This document shows, one piece after another, positions 1 through 6,816 of a stretch of DNA of 12,723 nucleotides. The stretch is from an uncultured Eubacteriales bacterium (GTDB taxonomy: Bacteria > Bacillota > Clostridia > Christensenellales > Christensenellaceae). The stretch lies in assembly GCA_905193725.1 (NCBI GenBank), contig CAJJPW010000035.1:1-12723 (forward strand), written 5' to 3'. The notes under the pieces are model-generated. The model was not told the origin of the DNA and did no database searches. It saw only the letters and a list, made by a program, of their open reading frames with translations. The stretch's first letter is position 1, and every line of letters starts with the position of its first letter. A program made the position numbers and the translations under genes.

Positions 1-2130
1 CAGTTGGATCCTGCCTGCATGGATTTCCATCCAGACAGCCAGTGTGTAGAGGACATTGCCCTCCTAGATGAAAAATTGATGGAAACCTATTTGGAGACAG
101 AGGAGTTGCCCACGCAACAGGTGGCACAGCTCATCCGCATGAGAAAGCTCTTCCCCTGTTTTTTCGGCTCCGGCCTCAAGCTCCAAGGGGTAGAGGAGTT
201 CTTACAGGGGCTTTGTACCTATACCCTCCCTTCTGAGTATCCAGAGGACTTCAGCGCCCAGATCTTCAAAGTCTCCAGGGATCCTCAGGGCAAACGGCTC
301 ACATGGATGAAAATAACAGGGGGTGCTCTCAAGGTGCGCATGCCCATTTCCTACGTCTCCTCCTCTGGCGCTCTATTGGAGGAAAAAATCTCCCAGATCC
401 GCATCTACTCTGGAGAAAAATTTGAAGTCGCCGATGAAGTGCTCGCCGGCACTGTGTGCGCCGTGCTGGGGCTCTCGGAAACCATACCGGGCTCTTCTCT
501 GGGCAGCAGCGAATTCACAGCAGCGCCGCTGTTAGAGCCGGTGCTCGCCTACCGGGTTCTCCTGCCAGAGGGGTGTGATCCCAGGATATTTCTCCCCAAA
601 CTGCGTCTGCTAGAGGAGGAAGACCCCACCCTGCATATCACGTGGAAAGAATCCCTGGGGGAGATTCACATGCAGCTGATGGGCGAGGTACAGGTGGAAA
701 TCGTAAAGAGCCTGATCGCCCAGCGGTTTGGCGTCCAGGTGGAAATGGACGAGGGAAAAATTCTCTATAAAGAGACCATCGCCGTGCCGGTAGAGGGAGT
801 GGGGCACTTTGAGCCCTTGCGCCACTATGCAGAGGTACATCTTCTCATGGAGCCTCTCCCACAAGGCAGCGGCCTTGTCTTCCACTCCACCTGCCCAACG
901 GATTCCCTCGCCCTCAACTGGCAGCGGCTCATCCTCACCCATCTGGCAGAAAAGCAGCATATCGGCGTGCTCACCGGCTCCCCCATTACCGATATGAGGA
1001 TCACCCTCACCGCTGGGCGGGCCCATGTGAAGCACACAGAAGGGGGAGACTTTCGCCAAGCCACCTATCGAGCAGTGCGCCAGGGGCTGATGGAAGCCCA
1101 GAGTATCCTTCTGGAGCCCTACTATCAGTTCCGCCTGAGCGTTCCCACAGAGTACACCGGTAGGGCCCTGAGCGACATTCAGAAAATGCACGGCACCGCC
1201 AACCCTCCACAGGAGCAGGGAGATAAAATGGTCATCACCGGCACAGCTCCTTTGGCTGCCATGACCAATTATTCCACAGAGGTGGTGGCATATACCCGAG
1301 GCCGGGGAACCCTCTCCTGCCAGGTAGGGGGATATGCCCCCTGCCACAATGCAGAAGAAGTGATCAGCCAAATCCAATACCAACCTGAGAGCGATGTGGA
1401 AAATACCCCCGATTCGGTGTTCTGTTCCCACGGGGCAGGGTATGTGGTGAAGTGGGATCAGGTAAAGCAGCACATGCATCTCAAAAGCACATTGCGCCCT
1501 CCCAAAGAGGAGCAGCGAAATACTCGCACCTCCATCAGCGACCAAGAGCTGGAGGCCATTATGCTCCGCGAATTTGGCCCCATAAAGCGGCCCCTGTACT
1601 CCCGCCCGGTGGTCTCGCAGCCACAACCAGTGAAAAAGCCAGATGCCATGTTTTGCAAGTACGTGTTCATCGACGGCTACAACGTGATTTTTGCCTGGGA
1701 TGAACTTAAGGAATTGGCTCAGGAGGATCTAGGGGCGGCACGGGAGGCGTTTATCGACATTCTCAGCAACTATCAAGGGTATCAGGGTTGCGACATCACT
1801 CTGGTGTTTGACGCCTATCTGGTAGAGCGCGGTGTGGAGCGCCACATGGATATCGGCAATCTGCATCTGGTATACACCGCTCAGGGAGAACCTGCGGATG
1901 TGTATATTGCCCGGCAGGTGAAGGAGCTGGAGCAGAACTACTCTGTTCGGGTGATCACTTCCGACCATCTGGTGAGGCTTTCCACCCAGAGCGGTAACAT
2001 ATTGCTCATGTCCGCCCGGGAGTTTATTCGGGAAATCTCCTCCACCCAACAGCAGGTGCGGCAGATCATCCAGAGCAAATACCGCCCTACCTCCCAGACA
2101 ATAGAGCAACATCTCAAGGAGAAATCATGA
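1..2130 (+). CDS. TetM/EF-G-like ribosomal GTPase fused to a YacP/Rae1-type NYN nuclease domain (5' truncated)
   Basis: The reading frame is open from base 1, so the start and the N-terminal GTPase motifs lie outside the window; the TTG at base 4 is not a real start. Counting residues from that TTG, 1-70 match the end of the TetM G domain (LFPCFFGSG is at the G5 position), about 80-165 the beta-barrel domain 2, 180-255 domain 3, 260-385 domain IV (LLEPYYQF, PTEYTGRAL) and up to about 440 domain V. After a linker (about 490-550) comes a full NYN/PIN-like domain, 551-680, strongly resembling B. subtilis YacP (Rae1). It has IDGYN (D557, N560), VFDAYLV (D603), GEPADVY (E629, D632) and TSDHL (D654), the expected acidic metal-site residues. 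TetM family members act in the ribosomal A site and Rae1 cuts mRNA there, so an A-site nuclease role is plausible but inferred. The tip of domain IV reads HVKHTEGGDF where TetM has its YSPVSTPADF tetracycline-displacing loop, so drug resistance is unlikely. The stop overlaps the ylmH start. Confidence 0.88.
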   Translation, partial: QLDPACMDFHPDSQCVEDIALLDEKLMETYLETEELPTQQVAQLIRMRKLFPCFFGSGLKLQGVEEFLQGLCTYTLPSEYPEDFSAQIFKVSRDPQGKRLTWMKITGGALKVRMPISYVSSSGALLEEKISQIRIYSGEKFEVADEVLAGTVCAVLGLSETIPGSSLGSSEFTAAPLLEPVLAYRVLLPEGCDPRIFLPKLRLLEEEDPTLHITWKESLGEIHMQLMGEVQVEIVKSLIAQRFGVQVEMDEGKILYKETIAVPVEGVGHFEPLRHYAEVHLLMEPLPQGSGLVFHSTCPTDSLALNWQRLILTHLAEKQHIGVLTGSPITDMRITLTAGRAHVKHTEGGDFRQATYRAVRQGLMEAQSILLEPYYQFRLSVPTEYTGRALSDIQKMHGTANPPQEQGDKMVITGTAPLAAMTNYSTEVVAYTRGRGTLSCQVGGYAPCHNAEEVISQIQYQPESDVENTPDSVFCSHGAGYVVKWDQVKQHMHLKSTLRPPKEEQRNTRTSISDQELEAIMLREFGPIKRPLYSRPVVSQPQPVKKPDAMFCKYVFIDGYNVIFAWDELKELAQEDLGAAREAFIDILSNYQGYQGCDITLVFDAYLVERGVERHMDIGNLHLVYTAQGEPADVYIARQVKELEQNYSVRVITSDHLVRLSTQSGNILLMSAREFIREISSTQQQVRQIIQSKYRPTSQTIEQHLKEKS

Positions 2131-2870
2131 TGGATTTATGTAGACGAGCAGAGGATTTGAGCAGCCGGGCCGAACAGCGTTACATGCTCACCCACACCGG
2201 CTTTCTCACCCCCACCCAGCAGGCAGAGCTCAGACAGTGGTCCAGACACTGTCCTTGCCAGCTGGTATTTCATGGAGGGCTGGAGGAATGCGAGCGCAAA
2301 GTCGCCTTTTTTCTCCCCTCCGACTGTGAGGCAGAGGACTTTTTTCGCGTAGAGGATCATATTTTTGCCGTAGAAATCACGGCTTCCTTTGGCGCGCCCC
2401 AGCACAAAGACTACCTGGGCGCAGTATTGGGGCTGGGGATCGAGCGTGACCGCATTGGCGACATCTTTCTCAAAGACAACATGGGATATCTTCTGTGCCT
2501 GGACTCTGCACGCCGGCTCATCCTAGAAGAGCTCTCTCAGGTGGGGCGATGCAGCGTTGGTGTAAAAGAGCTCCCTCTGGGGGAAATCCCCTCCTTTGCC
2601 AAGGAAACACGCCCCGTCGCCTTTACAGTAAAGAGCTTGCGCCTAGATGCGGTGGTCAGCGGGCTATTTGGCGTCTCTCGCACAGTTGCCGCTCAGCAAA
2701 TCCGGCTGGGAGCTGCCTTTCTCAACTACCTTCCCTGCACCCATCCCGACGCGCCGGTATCTGCAGGTGATACCCTCTCTTTGCGAGGCCATGGAAAGGG
2801 CGTTTTAGCAGAGATTGGCGGCACCTCCCGCAAGGGCAGAATCTATATCCGAGGGGAAAGATTTGTATGA
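2127..2870 (+). CDS. ylmH: S4-domain RNA-binding protein YlmH (RqcP2-like)
   Basis: This 247-residue protein matches the YlmH family in length (about 255) and layout. The N-terminal half (to about 160) contains the family block HKDYLGAVLGLGIERDRIGDI around residues 93-113. The C-terminal S4 RNA-binding domain spans about 168-238 (LRLDAVVSGLFGVSRT, then QQIRLGAAFLN, ending KGRIYIRG). In B. subtilis YlmH was first tied to cell division and later to ribosome-associated quality control, binding 50S subunits carrying peptidyl-tRNA. In many Firmicutes it lies in the ylm cluster next to divIVA; here it follows a ribosomal GTPase-nuclease gene. The ATG at 2127 overlaps the preceding TGA and AAGGAG lies at 2116-2121. 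A second ATG at 2130 is spaced slightly better and could be the true start, which would remove one residue. The coupling suggests co-translation of the two proteins. Confidence 0.9.
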   Translation: MMDLCRRAEDLSSRAEQRYMLTHTGFLTPTQQAELRQWSRHCPCQLVFHGGLEECERKVAFFLPSDCEAEDFFRVEDHIFAVEITASFGAPQHKDYLGAVLGLGIERDRIGDIFLKDNMGYLLCLDSARRLILEELSQVGRCSVGVKELPLGEIPSFAKETRPVAFTVKSLRLDAVVSGLFGVSRTVAAQQIRLGAAFLNYLPCTHPDAPVSAGDTLSLRGHGKGVLAEIGGTSRKGRIYIRGERFV

Positions 2871-2880
2871 TCTTTCCCTT
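2852..2880 (+). terminator. Stem-loop over the ylmH stop codon, weak terminator candidate
   Basis: GGGAAAGAT (2854-2862) pairs with ATCTTTCCC (2870-2878) around a 7-base loop, and two more outer pairs are possible. The hairpin spans the ylmH stop codon. Only two T residues follow directly, so it does not look like a strong intrinsic terminator. It may instead protect the 3' end of the mRNA. No better + strand terminator was seen before the convergent operon. Confidence 0.35.
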
Positions 2881-3184
2881 AGCACACTGCTTTTCTATTG
2901 AGCACTAAAAAAGTCGAAGCAAGTACCTCTTATTTCTCTTTCATGAGTCGATTGCCAGTTTGCACTCTCTTCCTGCGTCCTTTTCCTTTGTCCATTAGAA
3001 TGGACTATACTAACCCCCTATTTCCCTTACAATAGAACATCAAAAAAAGCCCGAAACAAGCCTAACCGCCTGCCTCCGGCATCCACTTCATCGTCTCCTT
3101 GCCCATAGTGGCAAGAGGTCCATTACCTATCCATCATAGCCTTGTGGTAAAACATCCTTACAGTAGGGATACTGTATTGGTAGA

Positions 3185-3236
3185 TCAAAACATATACATA
3201 AACATTTACCTCCTTTTCAACTGTTGTGAAAAGAGG
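3185..3236 (-). promoter_or_regulatory. Hairpin enclosing an orphan Shine-Dalgarno, then a six-codon frame
   Basis: Read on the - strand, CCTCTTTTCA (3236-3227) pairs with TGAAAAGGAGG (3219-3209, one bulged base) around a 7-base loop. The second arm contains a near-perfect Shine-Dalgarno, AAGGAGGT. Three bases later an ATG at 3205 opens a frame that reads MFMYMF and stops with TGA at 3187-3185. No longer frame with family-like content follows. It could be a relic of a lost gene start, a translated leader, or chance. It lies about 85 bases beyond the end of the E1 beta gene on the same strand. Confidence 0.3.
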
Positions 3237-3251
3237 AGATTTTATCCACTG

Positions 3252-3271
3252 GGAGGCCAAACAAGGCCTCC
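3252..3271 (-). terminator. GC-rich stem-loop downstream of the - strand operon
   Basis: GGAGGCC (3252-3258) and GGCCTCC (3265-3271) form a perfect 7-base-pair stem with a 6-base loop, 48 bases past the stop codon of the last operon gene. It is the most stable stem in the gap. Neither strand has a T run directly after it, so it is a 3'-end or processing structure rather than a textbook intrinsic terminator. Confidence 0.4.
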
Positions 3272-3318
3272 ACAGCCGATAAATACCGGATTTATGCACA
3301 TACAAGTAGGATATATGA

Positions 3319-4338
3319 TTACCCTTGATAATTGTAAAGTCCTTGGGCTGCCTGCACAATTTTTTTCGCAGAGGGAACCCATTCGTCCTCCAATGCCCCT
3401 GCATAGGGGATGTGAGCATGTGGTGGTGTCACCCGGAAAATAGGCGCCTTTAATATGCCAAACAGCTTTTCGCTGAGCTGAGCGCTGATATCCGCCGCCA
3501 TGCCACAGCGCGGGTAGGATTCGTCCACAATCATCACTCTGCCCGTCTTTTGTGCCGATTGGATCATAGTAGTGGTATCCAAAGGAGAAAGGGTCCTTGG
3601 GTCTATGATTTCCGCACTGATGCCCATGGCCTGTAGCTCTTCTGCCGCCTTTTGAGCGTATTCCACCATCTTTTGAATGGCGATGATGGTGATGTCCTCT
3701 CCCGGCCGTTTGACCACTGCCTTTCCAAAGGGAATGGTATAACTCTCCTCTGGCACATGGCACTTTTTCATGTACAGTCGCTTATGCTCTAAAACCGCCC
3801 CCGGGTCATTATCCCGAATGGCCTGAATGAGCAGCCCTTTGGCGTCATAGGCGTCAGATGGCACTACCACCTTCAGGCCTGGGATGGAGGTGAAGATAGG
3901 ATAAAGGGTCTGGGCATGCTCTGCCCCTGCGCGGAATCCTGCCCCACAGGCGGTACGTATTACCATGGGCACTGGATTTTTCCCGCCATATAAATAGAAC
4001 ATCTTTGCTGCTTGATTGAACAGCTGGTCAAAGCACACGCCGATGAAATCCACATACATGATCTCCACAATGGGCCGTAGTCCGGCAAAGGCCGCGCCAA
4101 TGCCCATGCCCAAAAATCCCGTCTCAGATATGGGCATATCGCAAATCCGCTTTCTGCCAAATTCCTCTACTAGGCCAGTGGTAACTGCAAAGGCGCCGCC
4201 CAGCCCGGATTTCCTCTCCATACCTGGGTTTCCTGCTCCCCCTGCAATATCCTCACCCATGAGAAATACTCTCTCATCTGCCTGCATTTCCTGCCGAATT
4301 GCCTCATTTACCGCATCTTTATAATTCAATTCTCTCAT
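3319..4338 (-). CDS. Thiamine-diphosphate E1 dehydrogenase, beta subunit (AcoB/PdhB-like)
   Basis: The 339-residue product is a full-length E1 beta subunit of the 2-oxoacid/acetoin dehydrogenase type; with the alpha subunit it forms the alpha2beta2 enzyme that binds thiamine diphosphate at the subunit interface. Visible family blocks are MGEDIAGGAG (28-36), TTGLVEEFG and DMPISETGFLGMGIGAA (53-83), GLRPIVEIMYVDF (87-99), GAEHAQ with the conserved His (138-143), VVVPSDAYDAKGLL (157-170) and IDPRTLSPLD (245-254). The start is the ATG at 4338, preceded by GGAGGAG at the right distance; the upstream in-frame TTG at 4359 overlaps the alpha gene and lacks a good ribosome site. It is the last gene of the operon. 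No E2 lipoyl acyltransferase or E3 gene follows, since the next gene downstream is convergent. The natural substrate is not determined by the sequence; acetoin, pyruvate or a related ketone are options. Confidence 0.9.
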   Translation of the reverse strand: MRELNYKDAVNEAIRQEMQADERVFLMGEDIAGGAGNPGMERKSGLGGAFAVTTGLVEEFGRKRICDMPISETGFLGMGIGAAFAGLRPIVEIMYVDFIGVCFDQLFNQAAKMFYLYGGKNPVPMVIRTACGAGFRAGAEHAQTLYPIFTSIPGLKVVVPSDAYDAKGLLIQAIRDNDPGAVLEHKRLYMKKCHVPEESYTIPFGKAVVKRPGEDITIIAIQKMVEYAQKAAEELQAMGISAEIIDPRTLSPLDTTTMIQSAQKTGRVMIVDESYPRCGMAADISAQLSEKLFGILKAPIFRVTPPHAHIPYAGALEDEWVPSAKKIVQAAQGLYNYQG

Positions 4339-4355
4339 GATTTTCTCCTCCAAAC

Positions 4356-5324
4356 TCAATACTCACTGGCATAGATGTCCGTCATGATGTCCTCTAAGCC
4401 TGGCGCTTCTGAGGCGATGGCATATTCCATGGCCTCCTCCACCTGTCTTTCCACGTCCTTTTCTATGGCGTCCATTTCCTCCTGGGTGAGCAGACCCCTC
4501 TCTAGTGCTCCCTTTTGGAAGAGCGCAATCGGGTCTCTCTTCAGATACGCCTCTACCTCTTTGGGATCTTTGTAGTCCTGGGTATCTCCCTCCCATTGGC
4601 CGTGGTAGCGGAAGCAGTCATACTCGATAAAGTAAGGAGTACCTGTGCTGCGCACGTGTTCGATGCCCCGTTTTGCCGCCTCATATGCCGCAAAAAAGTC
4701 CATGCCATCACAGGTCTCTGCCGGGATCTGATGGGCCTTTGCGTATTCCGTGGTGGATTTGGCTGCCAAGTCGTGGGCCACTGGGGTGGACATGGCATAG
4801 CGATTGTTGTTGTTGATAAACAGCACTGGCAGTTTTAAAGCGGAAGCTAGATTGAGGGATTCATGGCAGGCGCCCTGCGCCACCGCTCCGTCTCCAAAAA
4901 ACGCCACGGCAATCTGGTCTGTCCCCTTGTATTTGGCGGCAAAAGCCGTCCCCACTGTTGCCGGCAGTCCCGCGCCGATGATGCCAAAGCCAGCGATGAT
5001 GTTCAGGTCTTGGTCGATGGCGTGCATGTTTCCTGCCCTACCGCGGCAGCAGCCAGTCTTTTTCCCACACACTTCCGCTGCCAGCTTTTTGAGGGAGATG
5101 CCCCTTGCAATGCTGTGGGCGTGGTTTCGATAGGTGGTGGAGAGGTAGTCGTCTTCCCTCAGCTGGGAGATCACCGCGCTGGAGTACCCCTCTTCCCCCA
5201 CATGAGAGTGCATGATGCCCACAAACGGGTCGTTGCCCGCCGCAATGTTATCGTGCATCCACATGTCGAATTTCCGTATTCTCATCATCTTTTCAAATGT
5301 TTCCTTAATATACTCTCTGTCCAT
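4356..5324 (-). CDS. Thiamine-diphosphate E1 dehydrogenase, alpha subunit (AcoA/PdhA-like)
   Basis: The 322-residue protein has the normal length of an E1 alpha subunit. The thiamine-diphosphate motif runs from GDG at 144-146 to NNNN at 171-174. Other family blocks are EEGYSSAV (44-51), YRNHAHSIARG (65-75), GRAGNMH (95-101), GIIGAGLPATVGTAFA (114-129), HESLNLASALKLPV (154-167) and FRYHGQWEGDTQDY (238-251), the last in the usual 'phosphorylation loop' position. The EGD in that loop and the overall length are more like acetoin dehydrogenase AcoA than E. coli-type pyruvate dehydrogenase, but this does not fix the substrate. The start ATG has AGGAGG six bases upstream. The stop lies 17 bases before the beta start, so the two subunits are co-translated. 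A 62-base gap with a stem-loop separates it from the kinase gene upstream. Confidence 0.9.
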   Translation of the reverse strand: MDREYIKETFEKMMRIRKFDMWMHDNIAAGNDPFVGIMHSHVGEEGYSSAVISQLREDDYLSTTYRNHAHSIARGISLKKLAAEVCGKKTGCCRGRAGNMHAIDQDLNIIAGFGIIGAGLPATVGTAFAAKYKGTDQIAVAFFGDGAVAQGACHESLNLASALKLPVLFINNNNRYAMSTPVAHDLAAKSTTEYAKAHQIPAETCDGMDFFAAYEAAKRGIEHVRSTGTPYFIEYDCFRYHGQWEGDTQDYKDPKEVEAYLKRDPIALFQKGALERGLLTQEEMDAIEKDVERQVEEAMEYAIASEAPGLEDIMTDIYASEY

Positions 5325-5353
5325 ACTCTTCCTCCTGTTTTTTTCTCTATCTG

Positions 5354-5371
5354 CCCATGTGATGACATGGG
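5354..5371 (-). other. Perfect inverted repeat between kinase and E1 alpha genes
   Basis: CCCATGT (5354-5360) and ACATGGG (5365-5371) form a 7-base-pair stem with a 4-base loop in the 62-base gap between the kinase stop and the E1 alpha ribosome site. No T run follows on the - strand; the sequence is rich in A instead. It is therefore not an intrinsic terminator. It could be an mRNA processing or stability element that sets E1 levels apart from the upstream genes, or a protein-binding palindrome. Confidence 0.4.
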
Positions 5372-5386
5372 TAAGTTCCTGTCAGG

Positions 5387-6805
5387 TCAGCTGTTTAGCT
5401 TTTCCCGCAATGCCAGCCATCTCCCATATACGTCCTCCATCCAGGGCTCCTCTTTGGGCTCATACACGGTCAAAACTTCTTCCTGCTTTTCGTCCGTTCC
5501 TAGGTACCGGCTGATTAAATGAGCGGTGCCCTTTGCCGACGCGCTTTCAAACCCCTTGCACAGGGTGAGAGTCCGTCCGGTCATACCTGCAATGATCCTG
5601 CAAAACGCGCTGCTTCTCAGACCGCCTCCGGCTCCTACCATCCTGCCTTCCTTTTGCCCATACTCTTCTAACACCTTTACATTGTGTTTGATACCACAGG
5701 CCATATCCACCAGCATAGCATATGCCAGATCCACCGGGGTCATATCCGCCTGAAAGGGCGTAGGAAAGGAAAATCCTCCGAATGCAAAGGATCTTTTGGC
5801 TGCAAATTCCATGGTAGACATGCAACATAGGCATTTGGGTGCCTCCATGTTCTGCATCAGCTGGTTTAGTTTTTCATAGGAAATAGATGGTAGAAAATTT
5901 TGTTTGAATCTCTGGTAGTTGAGACCTGTAACACCTGCGTTGGTCTCCAAAAGGTACTCGTCGGCCATAACGTGCTTACTCGTCCAAAAGCGCTGTCTGG
6001 GCTCCCACTGGCAGCAATCTGTGAGCATGGCCACAGGGGTGGTGGTGCCTGCAATCACTGCCACATCTCCCCCTTGAGCGGAGGTAGCCAGTAGCGCCAC
6101 TTGGGTATCGCCCCCTCCTACGATAAAGGGCACCTTATCAATGCCTATCTGGTCTGCCACCTGGCCCTTCACATAGCCCAGCAAACTGCCACTCTGCTGC
6201 AATTTAGGCAGATACTTGGGGTGGATACCCATCAGCCCACACAGCTCATCGCTCCAGCAGCTCTTTTCGATATCATAGAGCAGCGTCTCACAGGCCTGGG
6301 AGTGCTCATAGACCAGATTCCCCGTAAGGGCAAATCCAATCCAGTCGGATATGCTGGTGAACTGGCTGAGCTTTTCCCACTTTTCAGGATATCTGTCAAA
6401 GTAACCCCTTATCTTTAGGGCGGTGAAGTATCGCATCGCCCATCTTCCAGACAGCTGATAGATCTTATCGCCGTCTAACTGGGGCTCCAGGTACGCCCCT
6501 CGGTTGTCTATGTTGGGAAGCCCCAACCACCCTTCACCGTTTTTGTCTAGGAGAACCGCTCCCTGTCTGGTACTGGTGGCAGATACGGCCACTACTCGAG
6601 TATCTTCTGCCTGTTTGACGGCCCGCCTTGCCACCTCCAGTACGTTTTTCAGCAGCATAGCAGGGGAAAAACTACAGGCATCTTCTCCTTCCACCTGATA
6701 GGCAGTATCCACAACGCTTTGGGCAATCACCTTCCCCCGGGAGGATACCACCGCCGCCCGGGTGTTCCCGGTTCCAAAGTCTATGATCAGATATCCGTTT
6801 TTCAT
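5387..6805 (-). CDS. FGGY-family carbohydrate kinase, LsrK-like
   Basis: The 472-residue protein is a complete FGGY kinase (family length about 480-530), which transfers phosphate from ATP to a sugar, sugar alcohol or similar hydroxyl compound. The N-terminal domain opens with LIIDFGTGNTRAAV (6-19, D9 in phosphate loop 1). VVAVSATSTRQGAVL (71-85), NIDNRG (98-103) and SISDWIGFALTG (151-162) closely recall E. coli LsrK. GGGDTQ (230-235) carries the likely catalytic base D233, and GAGGGLRSSAFCRIIAGMTG (391-410) is the nucleotide-binding loop. The chosen ATG at 6805 follows AGAGAGGA and gives the usual N-terminus; an earlier in-frame TTG at 6847 would overlap the regulator and add non-family residues. 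It starts 11 bases after the regulator stop. Other FGGY members act on ribulose, fuculose, rhamnulose or xylulose, so the AI-2-kinase resemblance does not settle the substrate. Confidence 0.88.
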   Translation of the reverse strand: MKNGYLIIDFGTGNTRAAVVSSRGKVIAQSVVDTAYQVEGEDACSFSPAMLLKNVLEVARRAVKQAEDTRVVAVSATSTRQGAVLLDKNGEGWLGLPNIDNRGAYLEPQLDGDKIYQLSGRWAMRYFTALKIRGYFDRYPEKWEKLSQFTSISDWIGFALTGNLVYEHSQACETLLYDIEKSCWSDELCGLMGIHPKYLPKLQQSGSLLGYVKGQVADQIGIDKVPFIVGGGDTQVALLATSAQGGDVAVIAGTTTPVAMLTDCCQWEPRQRFWTSKHVMADEYLLETNAGVTGLNYQRFKQNFLPSISYEKLNQLMQNMEAPKCLCCMSTMEFAAKRSFAFGGFSFPTPFQADMTPVDLAYAMLVDMACGIKHNVKVLEEYGQKEGRMVGAGGGLRSSAFCRIIAGMTGRTLTLCKGFESASAKGTAHLISRYLGTDEKQEEVLTVYEPKEEPWMEDVYGRWLALREKLNS

Positions 6806-6816
6806 CGTTCCTCTCT

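Larger units (their letters stand above)
2871..3318. other. Intergenic gap between convergent units, no gene seen
   Basis: This is about 450 bases between the ylmH stop and the end of the E1 beta gene on the other strand. It is visibly richer in A and T than the genes. No tRNA, rRNA or family-like protein was recognised. Short open frames here have no recognisable content. It contains perfect inverted repeats at 2990-3005 (GTCCAT/ATGGAC), 3159-3176 (TACAGTA/TACTGTA), 3252-3271 and 3279-3295 (ATAAAT/ATTTAT), plus a hairpin at 3209-3236, described separately where notable. A run of seven T on the - strand (3048-3042) follows only a poor, bulged stem (3080-3049), so it is at best a weak terminator for the - strand operon. 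Confidence 0.7.

Noticed and set aside
610..1626. Long antisense open frame (338 codons) over the GTPase-nuclease gene
   Set aside because: It mirrors a gene with clear domain matches, its translation has no recognisable family blocks, and it is a product of the codon bias of the real gene.
1..2130. Tetracycline resistance gene (tetM class)
   Set aside because: The homology is real, but the drug-displacing loop is different and a nuclease domain is fused, so resistance is not supported.
3037..3082. Intrinsic terminator for the - strand operon (seven T run)
   Set aside because: The T run is present, but the stem before it is short and bulged with a large loop; it is kept only as a weak possibility.
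2871..3318. tRNA gene, CRISPR array or insertion sequence in the gap
   Set aside because: No cloverleaf, regularly spaced repeats, transposase frame or terminal inverted repeats with target duplication were seen.
3099..3443. Open frame of 114 codons on the + strand in the gap
   Set aside because: It has no good ribosome site, no family features, and its end overlaps the conserved 3' end of the E1 beta gene.
3242..3763. Out-of-frame - strand open frame inside and beyond the E1 beta gene
   Set aside because: It overlaps a conserved E1 beta sequence in another frame and is rich in His, Gly and Arg, as expected of a shadow frame.
4863..5522. Open frame of 219 codons on the + strand across the E1 alpha and kinase genes
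   Set aside because: It runs antisense to two genes with strong family motifs and spans their boundary; the translation is low in recognisable structure.
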